Source: Asterias rubens (lineage: Eukaryota; Echinodermata; Asteroidea; Forcipulatida; Asteriidae). Taken from it: a stretch of 64,000 nt of DNA. Below are positions 1 to 12,593 of this stretch, piece by piece. How positions within the stretch are numbered: position 1 is the first letter of the stretch; the number at the start of each line of letters is the position of its first letter. Position numbers and translations under genes: made by a program. The notes beneath the pieces were generated by a model. It did not search any database, was not told the origin of the DNA, and saw nothing but the letters and a program-made list of their open reading frames with translations. The stretch covers positions 9,308,146 to 9,372,145 of the forward strand of contig NC_047076.1 in the NCBI RefSeq assembly GCF_902459465.1, read 5' to 3'.

Positions 1-83
1 GAGTTGATAATTCTTTAACGAAGTTTGTTAACATTTGTACTATTTGTTGTTTCGTTTTATAGCCTATGTGAAACAATTGTTAA
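1..83 (+). repeat. Left flank of the big satellite insertion (copy of 29,787-29,869, inverted)
   Basis: These 83 bases are the exact-looking reverse complement of 29,787-29,869. The match runs to the window edge, so the shared segment continues further left. The flank ends in TAA at 81-83 and the satellite insertion starts at 84. No gene is seen in it. Confidence 0.9.
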
Positions 84-199
84 CTAGACATTAAGTGTTT
101 GTGAACAAACACGAAGCTGTTCCTTGTTGTTTTGCTTGGATTATGTGCTTCATTGCCCAAGGAATATATAACTGAAAAAAAGGTTTCAAAAAAGTTGTG

Positions 200-840
200 T
201 AGCTCTTGTTATAAGGTTTTACTTCCCGGTTGACCCGTAAGTAAAGGTCAACATGGGCCCACAGCTACCAAAGATTAATCTGCAATGCCAAGGAGTCTAT
301 AAAATCGGTTGTGTAGATCTTGATATATAGTCCCACTTCCGGTTGACCCAGAAGTAGAGGTCAACATAGGGTCACAGTTTTCCAAAGTTAATATTTATTG
401 CCTTAGAGTCTATAACTGAAGTTTGAACATTGGCTGTGTACTTATTGAGATATGGGCCCACTTCCGGTCGACCCGGAAGTAAAGGTCAACATGGGGTCAA
501 ATGTGTTTCAAACTAATCTTGAATGTCCAAGAAGTCTATAACTGAAAAAAGTTTGAAAATCGGTTGTATATTTCTTGAGATATGGTCCCACTTCCGGTTG
601 ACCCGGAAGTAGAGGTCAACTTGAGGTCACGGTTTGTCAAAAGTTATATTTTATGCCCAAGGAGTTTATAACTGAAAAAAGTTTTATAATCTGTTGTATA
701 GTTCTTGAGATATGGTCCCACTTCCGGTCGACCCGGAAGTAGGGGTCAACTTGAGGTCACGTTTTTTCAAAATTAATCTCCAATCCCCAAAGAGTCTTTA
801 GCAATAAACAGTCTTAAAATCGGCTGCATACTTCTTGAGA
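200..840 (+). repeat. Internal ~125-bp subrepeats of a satellite monomer (example)
   Basis: Within the first monomer about five subrepeats follow one another. Each carries an inverted ACTTCCGG/CCGGAAGT pair, then paired AGGTCA-like half-sites, then GGAGTCTATAACTGAAAAAAG and TTCTTGAGATATGG. A sixth partial copy lies at about 806-845 and a seventh at about 1,372-1,430. The same order recurs in all monomers. The monomer at 21,225 lacks one subrepeat, as expected from unequal exchange. Confidence 0.85.
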
Positions 841-3187
841 TATGGTGCAGCAAAGATTTTCTAATTTAATATGCAAATGAGGGTCATGTGGTTAATTAGT
901 TACTAGTTGCCATTTTTCAAAAACAAATTAAAGATGCAAACATCACGACATCGTCTTCTCAGACTCTCCCCGAGAGTCCTCAACCCATACAGGTCCGCAG
1001 TGTGTTGCTAGAGCCATAGAGATGTTTAAACATTAGAAATGAAAGTGACTGCACCCAATTTATGAAGTACTACGTTGTACCCATGATGCCAAGATTCTAA
1101 TTGATTAATTAATTAATAGACGAACATTGATTGCTTTTATGGACTGAAACAAATCTTATTAGCATCAGTGTATATTTCTTCACATAATATGATATTTAGG
1201 ATACTAACAAATAAATTATTTAGAAGTTATTGTGTTTTTGACCAGTTTAAAGTATAGATTTGAAGAGCCATTGTGTTTGTGCACAGACACAAAACGTGCA
1301 TTACATGACGTCATGGTGACGTCGTCCAGAATTTTATGTCGGAAATCACATTAACTGGACCTGACTAGTGTATAGCTGAAAAAAGTTTCAGGATCGGCGG
1401 TCTAATTTTTGAGATATGGTGTTAACTAGGTTTGCTAATTAAATATTCACAAGCCTAATTAAGGCTTATTAATTAACAATTTTTACATTTTTTACGATAA
1501 GAATTAAGCTTATGTTCTAAGCTTCAATTTGGTATAATAAACTCACTCTTTCGTATTATGGTTTAGGAGATTAGGCTGCCGCAAAAACGTGTACAAACAC
1601 TATGGGATTTAGGGAGAAACAAAGAATAACTAGACATTAAGTGTTTGTGAACAAACACGAAGCTGTTCCGTGATGTTTTGCTTGGATTATGTGCTTCATT
1701 GCCCAAGGAATATATAACTGGAAAAAAAAGTTTCAAAAAAGTTGTGTAGCTCTTGGTATTAGGTCACACTTCCCGGTTGACCCACAAGTAAAGGTCAAAA
1801 TGGGCCCACAGCTACCAAAGACTAATCTGCAATGCCAAGGAGTCTATAACTGAAAAAGTTTAAGCAATCGGTTGTGAAGATCTTGATATATAGTCCCACT
1901 TCCGGTTGCCCAGAAGTAGAGGTCAACATAGGGTCACAGTTTTTCAAAGTTAATATTTATTGCCTTAGAGTCTATAACTGAAGTTTGAACATTGGCTTTG
2001 TACTTCTTGAGATATTGGCCCACTTCCGGTCGACCCGGAAGTAAAGGTCAACATGGGGTCAAATGTGTTTCAAACTAATCTTGAATGTCCAAGGAGTCTA
2101 TAACTGAAAAAAGTTTGAAAATCGGTTGTATATTTCTTGAGATATGGTCCCACTTCCGGTTGACCCGGAAGTAGAGGTCAACTTGAGGTCACGGTTTGTC
2201 AAAAGTTATATTTTTATGCCTAAGGAGTTTATAACTGAAAAAAGTTTTATAATCTGGTGTATAGTTCTTGAGATATGGTCCCACTTCCGGCCGACCCGGA
2301 AGTAGGGGTCAACTTGAGGTCACGATTTTTCAAAATTAATCTCCAATCCCCAAAGAGTCTTTAGCTACAAACAGTCTTAAAATCGGCTGTATACTTCTTG
2401 AGATATGGTGCTGCAAAGATATTCTGATTGAATATGCAAATGAGGGTCATGTGGTTAATTAGTTACTAGTTGCCATTTTTCAAAAACAAATTAAAGATGC
2501 AAACATCACGACATCGTCTTCTCAGACTCTCCCCAAGAGTCCTCAACCCATACAGGTCCGCAGTGTGTTGTAAGAGCCATAGAGATGTTTAAACATTGCA
2601 ATGCAAGTGACTGCAACCAATTTATGAAGTACTACGTTGTACCCATGATGCCAATATTCTAATTGATTAATTAATTAATAGACGAACATTGATTGCTTTT
2701 ATGGACTGAAACAAATCTTATTAGAATCAGTGTATTTTTCTACACATAATATGATATTTAGGAAACTAACAAATAAATTATTTAGAAGTTATTGTGTTTT
2801 TGACCAGTTTAAAGTATAGATTTGAAGAGCCATTGTGTTTGTGCACAGACACAAAACGTGCATTACATGACGTCATGGTGACGTCGTCCAGAATTTTATG
2901 TCGTAAATCACATTAACAGGACCTGACTAGTGTATAGCTGAAAAAAGTTTCAGGATCGGCGGTCTAATTTTTGAGATATGGTGTTAACTAGGTTTGCTAA
3001 TTAAATATTCACCAGCTTAATTAAGGCTTATTAATTAAAATTTGTTACATTTTTTACGATAAGAATTAAGCTTATGTTCTAAGCTTCAGTTTGGTATAAT
3101 AAACTCACTCTTTCGTATTATGGTTTAGGAGATTAGGCTGCCGCAAAAACGTGTACAAACACTATGGGATTTAGGGAGAAACAAAGA

Positions 3188-3269
3188 ATAATAATAATAA
3201 TAATAATAATAAAAATAATAAAAATCTCGACGAAAACAATAGCTGTTCCGACTGGATCGGAACAGCTAA
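3188..3269 (+). repeat. (TAA)n tail with one hairpin minisatellite unit
   Basis: A (TAA)n-type stretch is followed by AAAAATCTCGACGAAAACA and a hairpin, AGCTGTTCCGA / TCGGAACAGCT (11-bp arms, CTGGA-like loop), just before the next monomer head at 3270. Most other monomers of this block have only the (TAA)n stretch or nothing here. Confidence 0.85.
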
Positions 3270-6200
3270 CTAGACATTAAGTGTTTGTGAACAAACACGA
3301 AGCTGTTCCTTGTTGTTTTGCTTGGATTATGTGCTTCATTGCCCAAGGAATATATAACTGAAAAAAAGGTTTCAAAAAAGTTGTGTAGCTCTTGGTATTA
3401 GGTCACACTTCCCGGTTGACCCGCAAGTAAAGGTCAAAATGGGCCCACAGCTACCAAAGACTAATCTGCAATGCCAAGGAGTCTATAACTGAAAAAGTTA
3501 AAGCAATCGGTTGTGAAGATCTTGATATATAGTCCCACTTCCGGTTGACCCAGAAGTAGAGGTCAACATAGGGCATTAGGGTCACAGTTTTCCAAAGTTA
3601 ATATTTATTGCCTTAGAGTCTATAACTGAAGTTTCAACATTGGTTTTGTACTTCTTGAGATATGGGCCCACTTCCGGTCGACCCGGAAGTAAAGGTCAAC
3701 ATGGGGTCAAATGTGTTTCAAACTAATCTTGAATGTCCAAGGAGTCTATAACTGAAAAAAGTTTGAAAATCGGTTGTATATTTCTTGAGATATGGTCCCA
3801 CTTCCGGTTGACCCGGAAGTAGAGGTCAACTTGAGGTCACGGTTTGTCAAAAGTTATATTTTATGCCTAAGGAGTTTATAACTGAAAAAAGTTTTATAAT
3901 CTGTTGTATAGTTCTTGAGATATGGTCCCACTTCCGGTCGACCCGGAAGTAGGGGTCAACTTGAGGTCACGATTTTTCAAAATTAATTTCCAATCCCCAA
4001 AGAGTCTTTAGCAACAAACAGTCTTAAAATCGGCTGTATACTTCTTGAGATATGGTGCTGCAAAGATTTTCTAATTTAATATGCAAATGAGGGTCATGTG
4101 GTTAATTAGTTACTAGTTGCCATTTTTCAAAAACAAATTAAAGATGCAAACATCACGACATCGTCTTCTCAGACTCTCCCCGAGAGTCCTCAACCTATAC
4201 AGGTCCGCAGTGTGTTGCAAGAGCCATAGAGATGTTTAAACATTGCAATGAAAGTGACTGCACCCAATTTATGAAGTACTACGTTGTACCCATGATGCCA
4301 AGATTCTAATTGATTAATTAATTAATAGACGAACATTGATTGCTTTTATGGACTGAAACAAATCTTATTAGAATCAGTGTATTTTTCTACACATAATATG
4401 ATATTTAGGAAACTAACAGATAAATTATTTCGAAGTTATTGTGTTTTTGACCAGTTTAAAGTATAGATTTGAAGAGCCATTGTGTTTGTGCACAGACAAA
4501 AAACGTGCATTAAATTACGTCATGGTGACGTCGTCCGAAATTTTATGTCAGAAATCACCTCAACAGGACCTGACTAGTGTATAGCTGAAAAAAGTTTCAG
4601 GATCGGCGGTCTACTTTTTGAGATATGGTGTTAACTAGGTTTGCTAATTAGATATTCATAAGCTTAATTAAGGCTTATTAATTAACAATTTTAATTCTTT
4701 TTTACGATAAGAATTAAGCTTATGTTCTAAGCTTCAATTTGGTATAATAAACTCACTCTTTCGTATTATGGTTTAGGAGATTAGGCTGCCACAAAAACGT
4801 GTACAAACACTATGGGATTTAGGGAGAAACAAAGAATAATAATAATAACTAGACATTAAGTGTTTGTGAACAAACACGAAGCTGTTCCGTGAGTGTTTTG
4901 CTTGGATTATGTGCTTCATTGCCCAAGGAATATATAACTGGAAAAAAAAGTTTCAAAAAAGTTGTGTAGCTCTTGGTATTAGGTCACACTTCCCGGTTGA
5001 ACCACAAGTAAAGGTCAAAATGGGCCCACAGCTACCAAAGACTAATCTGCAATGCCAAGGAGTCTATAACTGAAAAAATTTAAGCAATCGGTTGTGAAGA
5101 TCTTGATATAGTCCCACTTCCGGTTGCCCAGAAGTAGAGGTCAACATAGGGTCACAGTTTTTCAAAGTTAATATTTATTGCCTTAGAGTCTATAACTGAA
5201 GTTTGAACATTGGCTTTGTACTTCTTGAGATATTGGCCCACTTCCGGTCGACCCGGAAGTAAAGGTCAACATGGGGTCAAATGTGTTTCAAACTAATCTT
5301 GAATGTCCAAGGAGTCTATAACTGAAAAAAGTTTGAAAATCGGTTGTATATTTCTTGAGATATGGTCCCACTTCCGGTTGACCCGGAAGTAGAGGTCAAC
5401 TTGAGGTCACGGTTTGTCAAAAGTTATATTTTTATGTCTAAGGAGTTTATAACTGAAAAAAGTTTTATAATCTGTTGTATAGTTCTTGAGATATGGTCCC
5501 ACTTCCGGCCGACCCGGAAGTAGGGGTCAACTTGAGGTCACGATTTTTCAAAATTAATCGCCAATCCCCAAAGAGTCTTTAGCAACAAACAGTCTTAAAA
5601 TCGGCTGTATACTTCTTGAGATATGGTGCTGCAAAGATTTTCTGATTGAATATGCAAATGAGGGTCATGTGGTTAATTAGTTACTAGTTGCCATTTTTCA
5701 AAAACAAATTAAAGATGCAAACATCACGACATCGTCTTCTCAGACTCTCCCCGAGAGTCCTCAACCCATACAGATCCGCAGTGTGTTGCAAGAGCCATAG
5801 AGATGTTTAAACATTGCAACGAAAGTGACTGCACCCAATTTATGAAGTACTACGTTGTACCCATGATGCCAAGATTCTAATTGATTAATTAATTAATAGA
5901 CGAACATTGATTGCTTTTATGGACTGAAACAAATCTTATTAGAATCAGTGTATTTTTCTACACATAATATGATATTTAGGAAACTAACAGATAAATTATT
6001 TCGAAGTTATTGTGTTTTTGACCAGTTTAAAGTATAGATTTGAAGAGCCATTGTGTTTGTGCACAGACACAAAACGTGCATTACATGACGTCATGGTGAC
6101 GTCGTCCAGAATTTTATGTCGGAAATCACATTAACAGGACCTGACTAGTGTATAGCTGAAACAAGTTCCAGGATCGGCGGTCTACTTTTTGAGATATGGT

Positions 6201-9200
6201 GTTAACTTGGTTTGCTAATTAAATATTCACAAGCTTAATTAAGGCTTATTAATTAACAATTTTAACATTTTTTACGATAAGAATTAAGCTTATGTTCTAA
6301 GCTTCAATTTGGTATAATAAACTCACTCTTTCGTATTATGGTTTAGGAGATTAGGCTGCCGCAAAAACGTGTACAAACACTATGGGATTTAGGGAGAAAC
6401 AAAGAATAACTAGACATTAAGTGTTTGTGAACAAACACGAAGCTGCTCCTTGTTGTTTTGCTTGGATTATGTGCTTCATTGCCCAAGGAATATATAACTG
6501 AAAAAAAGGTTTCAAAAAATTTGTGTAGCTCTTGGTATTAGGTCACACTTCCCGGTTGACCCGCAAGTAAAGGTCAAAATGGGCCCACAGCTACCAAAGA
6601 CTAATCTGCAATGCCAAGGAGTCTATAACTGAAAAAGTTAAAGCAATCGGTTGTGAAGATCTTGATATATAGTCCCACTTTCGGTTGACCCAGAAGTAGA
6701 GGTCAACATAGGGTCACAGTTTTCCAAAGTTAATATTTATTGCCTTAGAGTCTATAACTGAAGTTTCAACATTGGTTTTGTACTTCTTGAGATATGGGCC
6801 CACTTCCGGTCGACCCGGAAGTAAAGGTCAACATGGGGTCAAATGTGTTTCAAACTAATCTTGAATGTCCAAGGAGTCTATAACTGAAAAAAGTTTGAAA
6901 ATCGGTTGTATATTTCTTGAGATATGGTCCCACTTCCGGTTGACCCGGAAGTAGAGGTCAACTTGAGGTCACGGTTTGTCAAAAGTTATATTTTATGCCT
7001 AAGGAGTTTATAACTGAAAAAAGTTTTATAATCTGTTGTATAGTTCTTGAGATATGGTCCCACTTCCGGTCGACCCGGAAGTAGGGGTCAACTTGAGGTC
7101 ACGATTTTTGAAAATTAATTTCCAATCCCCAAAGAGTCTTTAGCAACAAACAGTCTTAAAATCGGCTGTATACTTCTTGAGATATGGTGCTGCAAAGATT
7201 TTCTAATTTAATATGCAAATGAGGGTCATGTGGTTAATTAGTTACTAGTTGCCATTTTTCAAAAACAAATCAAAGATGCAAACATCACGACATCGTCTTC
7301 TCAGACTCTCTCCGAGAGTCCTCAACCCATACAGATCCGCAGTGTGTTGCAAGAGCCATAGAGATGTTTAAACATTGCAACGAAAGTGACTGCACCCAAT
7401 TTATGAAGTACTACGTTGTACCCATGATGCCAAGATTCTAATTGATTAATTAATTAATAGACGAACATTGATTGCTTTTATGGACTGAAACAAATCATAT
7501 TAGAATCAGTGTGTTTTTCTACACATAATATGATATTTAGGAAACTAACAGATAAATGATTTCGAAGTTATTGTGTTTTTGACCAGTTTAAAGTATAGAT
7601 TTGAAGAGCCATTGTGTTTGTGCACAGACACAAAACGTGCATTAAATGACGTCATGGTGACGTCGTCCGAAATTTTATGTCAGAAATCACCTTAACAGGA
7701 CCTGACTAGTGTATAGCTGAAAAAAGTTTCAGGATCGGCGGTCTACTTTTTGAGATATGGTGTTAACTAGGTTTGCTAATTAGATATTCATAAGCTTAAT
7801 TAAGGCTTATTAATTAACAATTTTAATTTTTTTTTGCGATAAGAATTAAGCTTATGTTCTAAGCTTCAATTTGGTATAATAAATTCACTCTTTCGTATTA
7901 TGGTTTAGGAGATTAGGCTGCCACAAAAACGTGTACAAACACTATGGGATTTAGGGAGAAACAAAGAATAATAATAACTAGACATTAAGTGTTTGTGAAC
8001 AAACACGAAGCTGTTCCGTGATGTTTTGCTTTGATTATGTGCTTCATTGCCCAAGGAATATATAACTGGAAAAAAAGTTGCAAACAAGTTGTGTAGCTCT
8101 TGGTATTAGGTCACACTTCCCGGTTGACCCACAAGTAAAGGTCAAAATGGGCCCACAGCTACCAAAGACTAATCTGCAATGCCAAGGAGTCTATAACTGA
8201 AAAAGTTTAAGAAATCGGTTGTGAAGATCTTGATATATAGTCCCACTTCCGGTTGCCCAGAAGTAGAGGTCAACATAGGGTCACAGTTTTTCAAAATTAA
8301 TATTTATTGCCTTAGAGTCTATAACTGAAGTTTGAACATTGGCTTTGTACTTCTTGAGATATTGGCCCACTTCCGGTCGACCCGGAAGTAAAGGTCAATA
8401 TGGGGTCAAATGTGTTTCAAACTAATCTTGAATGTCCAAGGAGTCTATAACTGAAAAAAGTTTGAAAATCGGTTGTATATTTCATGAGATATGGTCCCAC
8501 TTCCGGTTGACCCGGAAGTAAAGGTCAACATGGGGTCACGCTTTGTCAAAAGTTATATTTTATGCCTAAGGAGTTTATAACTGAGAAAAGTTTTATAATC
8601 TGTTGTATAGTTCTTGAGATATGGTCCCACTTCCGGTTGACCCGGAAGTAGAGGTCAACTTGAGGTCACGATTTTTCAAAATTAATCTCCAATCCCCAAA
8701 GAGTCTTTAGCAACAAACAGTCTTAAAATCGGCTGTATACTTCTTGAGATATGGTGCTGCAAAGATTTTCTGATTGAATATGCAAATGAGGGTCATGTGG
8801 TTAATTAGTTACTAGTTGCCATTTTTCAAAAACAAATTAAAGATGCAAACATCACGACATCGTCTTCTCAGACTCTCCCCAAGAGTCCTCAACCCATATC
8901 ATAGAGATGTTTAAACATTACAATGAAAGTGACTGCACCCAATTTATGAAGTACTACGTTGTACCCATGATGCCAAGATTCTAATTGATTAATTAATTAA
9001 TAGACGAACATTGATTGCTTTTATGGACTGAAACAAATCTTATTAGAATCAGTGTATTTTTCTACACATAATATGATATTTAGGAAACTAACAAATAAAT
9101 TATTTAGAAGTTATTGTGTTTTTGACCAGTTTAAAGTATAGATTTGAAGAGCCATTGTGTTTGTGCACAGACACAAAACGTGCATTACATGACGTCATGG

Positions 9201-11080
9201 TGACGTCGTCCAGAATTTTATGTCGGAAATCACATCAACAGGACCTGACTAGTGTATAGCTGAAAAAAGTTTCAGGATCGGCGGTCTAATTTTTGAGATA
9301 TGGTGTTAACTAGGTTTGCTAATTAAATATTCACAAGCTTAATTAAGGCTTATTAATTAAAATTTTTTACATTTTTTACGATAAGAATTAAGCTTATGTT
9401 CTAAGCTTCAATTTGGTATAATAAACTTACTCTTTCGTATTATGGTTTAGGAGATTAGGCTGCCGCAAAAACGTGTACAAACACTATGGGATTTAGGGAG
9501 AAACAAAGAATAATAATAACTAGACATTAAGTGTTTGTGAACAAACACGAAGCTGTTCCGTGATGTTTTGCTTGGATTATGTGCTTCATTGCCCAAGGAA
9601 TATATAACTGGAAAAAAAAGTTTCAAAAAAGTTGTGTAGCTCTTGGTATTAGGTCACACTTCCCGGTTGACCCACAAGTAAAGGTCAAAATGGGCCCACA
9701 GCTACCAAAGACTAATCTGCAATGCCAAGGAGTCTATAACTGAAAAAGTTTAAGCAATCGGTTGTGAAGATCTTGTATATAGTCCCACTTCCGGTTGCCC
9801 AGAAGTAGAGGTCAACATAGGGTCACAGTTTTTCAAAGTTAATATTTATTGCCTTAGAGTCTATAACTGAAGTTTGAACATTGGCTTTGTACTTCTTGAG
9901 ATATTGGCCCACTTCCGGTCGACCCGGAAGTAAAGGTCAACGTGGGGTCAAATGTGTTTCAAACTAATCTTGAATGTCCAAGGAGTCTATAACTGAAAAA
10001 AGTTTGAAAATCGGTTGTATATTTCTTGAAATATGGTCCCACTTCAGGTTGACCCGGAAGTAGAGGTCAACTTGAGGTCACGGTTTGTCAAAAGTTATAT
10101 TTTTATGCCTAAGGAGTTTATAACTGAAAAAGGTTTTATAATCTGTTGTATAGTTCTTGAGATATGGTCCCACATCCGGCCGACCCGGAAGTAGGGGTCA
10201 ACTTGAGGTCACGATTTTTCAAAATTAATCTGCAATCCCCAAAGAGTCTTTAGCAACAAACAGTCTTAAAATCGGCTGTATGCTTCTTGAGATATGGTGC
10301 TGCAAAGATTTTCTGATTGAATATGCAAATGAGGGTCATGTGGTTAATTAGTTACTAGTTGCCATTTTTCAAAAACAAATTAAAGATGCAAACATCACGA
10401 CATCGTCTTCTCAGACTCTCCCCGAGAGTCCTCAACCCATACAGGTCCGCAGTGTGTTGCAAGAGCCATAGAGATGTCTAAATACTGAAATGAAAGTGAC
10501 TGCCCCAATTTATGAAGTACTACGTTGTACCCATGATGCCAAGATTCTAATTGATTAATTAATTAATAGACAAACATTGATTGCTTTTATGGACTGAAAC
10601 AAATCTTATTAGAATCAGTGTATTTTTCTACACATAATATGATATTTAGGAAACTAACAAATAAATTATTTAGAAGTTATTGTGTTTTTGACCAGTTTAA
10701 ATTATAGATTTGAAGAGCCATTGTGTTTGTGCACAGACACAAAACGTGCATTACATGACGTCATGGTGACGTCGTCCAGAATTTTATGTCGGAAATCACA
10801 TTAACAGGACCTGACTAGTGTATAGCTGAAAAAAGTTTCAGGATCGGCGGTCTAATTTTTGAGATATGGTGTTAACTAGGTTTGCTAATTAAATATTCAC
10901 AAGCTTAATTCAGGCTTATTAATTAAAATTTTTTACATTTTTTACGATAAGAATTAAGCTTATGTTCTAAGCTTCAATTTGGTATAATAAACTCACTCTT
11001 TCGTATTATGGTTTAGGAGATTAGGCTGCCGCAAAAACGTGTACAAACACTATGGGATTTAGGGAGAAACAAAGAATAAT

Positions 11081-11156
11081 AATAATAAAAACAATAAAAA
11101 TCTAGACGAAAACAATACCTGTTCCGACGGACGGTCGGAACAGCTAATAATAATAA
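11081..11156 (+). repeat. Variant terminal hairpin at the block 1 end
   Basis: This tail carries the hairpin variant with core CCGACGGACGGTCGG instead of CCGACTGGATCGG. The only other copies of the variant in the window are the last two hairpins of the whole insertion (22,795-22,925). It is followed by (TAA)n and an edge-type monomer head at 11,157. Confidence 0.85.
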
Positions 11157-12060
11157 CTAGACATTAAGTGTTTGTGAACAAACACAAAGCTGTTCCTTGT
11201 TGTTTTGCTTGGATTATGTGCTTCATTGCCCAATGAATATATAACTAAAAGAAGGTTTCAAAAAAGTTGTGTAGCTCTTGTTATTTAAGGTCTTACTTCC
11301 CGGTTAACCCGTAAGTAAAGGTCAACATGGGCCCACAGCTACCAAAGATTAATCTGCAATGCCAAGGAGTCTATAAAATCGGTTGTGTAGATCTTGATAT
11401 ATAGTCCCACTTCCGGTTGACCCAGAAGTAGAGGTCAACTTGGGGTCACAGTTTTCCAAAGCTTATATTTATTGCCTAAGAGTCTACAACTGAAGTTTGA
11501 ACATTAGCTTTGTACTTTTTTAGATATGGGTTCACTTCCGGTTGACCCGGAAGTAAAGGTCAACATGGGGTCAAAGTTGTTTCAAACTAATCTTGAATGC
11601 CCAAGGAGTCTATAACTGAACCAAAATTGATAATCTGTTGTATAGTTCTTGAGATATGGTCCCACTTCCGGTTGACCAGGAAGTAGGGGTCAACTTGAGG
11701 TCACGGTTTTTTAAAGTTAATATTTTATGCCTAAGGAGTTTATAACTGAAAAAAATTTGAAAATCTGCTGTATAGTTCTTGAGATATGGTGACACTTCCG
11801 GTTGACGCGGAAGTAGAGGTCAACTTGAGGTCACAGTTTTTTCAAATTAATCTCCAACCCCCAAGGAGTCTTTAAAAACAAACAGTTGAAAAGTCGGCCG
11901 TGAAGTTCTTGAGATATGATGCTGCAAAGATTTCCTAATTAATATGCAAATGAGGGTCACTGGTGGTTAATTAATAAATAATTTTAATATGTTTTATGAT
12001 AGGAATTAAGCTAAACATCCTAAAGCTTCCATTTGATATTATTTTACGTGTTTAAAAACA
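11157..12060 (+). repeat. Divergent, internally deleted satellite monomer
   Basis: It starts with the standard head, and its first ~250 bp share variants (for example ACCCGTAAGTAAAGG) with the edge monomer at 84. It has five diverged subrepeats, then passes from GGTTAATTA directly to the TTTTATGATAGGAATTAAGC part of the tail. The ~550-bp region with the octamer-to-CRE block is therefore missing. It ends near 12,060 in unrelated DNA. It may be an old or ancestral form, or a deleted copy. Confidence 0.8.
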
Positions 12061-12168
12061 CATAATTAATTTGTAGGATACTCCTTTATTTTCCTACTCC
12101 TGCCGATAGGGGGCGCTCTTATGAGACATTTCAATTGCACGATTTCTGCACCGTATTGTCTGTATCAT

Positions 12169-12297
12169 AGGCCGTGTCCGAAACGGCGACTTCGGCTATA
12201 GCTACGGCTAGATCGCGCGCGTCTGCCTATTCCTACACTGGTAGACGCGCTGATCTAGACGTAGCTGTAGCCGAAGTCGTTGTTTCGGACACGGCCT
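12169..12297. mobile_element. Fold-back MITE with ~55-bp arms
   Basis: The left arm AGGCCGTGTCCGAAACG is mirrored by CGGACACGGCCT at the right end, and the complementarity continues inward (GACTTCGGCTAYAGCTACG) with few mismatches around a short loop near 12,230. The whole element is about 129 bp and non-coding. The superfamily is not clear. Confidence 0.85.
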
Positions 12298-12593
12298 GAC
12301 TCTGTAATTGTATGTGTACGTCGCAGAGACCAAAACTGTCACAAAATGTCAAGCTATAATTTCCCCTATAGAACACGGCCCAGTTTTATGGCTCTGTCTG
12401 CTTCAACGAAACTCTGCCCATTTATTATACAACCACCATTCTCTGCTTACTGTGCAGGCGCTGAAATATCTGTACAATTAGTTCAAAGCAAAGCTTACAT
12501 ATTATATAAGCAGTCTATCTTGCTTGACACAAACGCAGAATTCAATGCTTCTGCAAAGCACTGAATCATTTTCATTAAGCAAGTTCCCATCAT

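Larger units (their letters stand above)
84..11156 (+). repeat. Satellite block 1: seven tandem monomers
   Basis: Monomer starts, marked by CTAGACATTAAGTG, are at 84, 1630, 3270, 4849, 6410, 7978 and 9520; the next head is at 11,157. Lengths run from about 1,542 to 1,640 bp, the variation coming mostly from the (TAA)n/hairpin tail. Each monomer has a head palindrome (GTGTTTGT-GA-ACAAACAC), about five subrepeats, a region with ATGCAAAT and ATGACGTCAT, paired AAGCTT sites and a tail. Heads are of two kinds, TTCCTTGTTG (84, 3270, 6410) and TTCCGTGA (1630, 4849, 7978, 9520), so the first six alternate. Confidence 0.9.
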
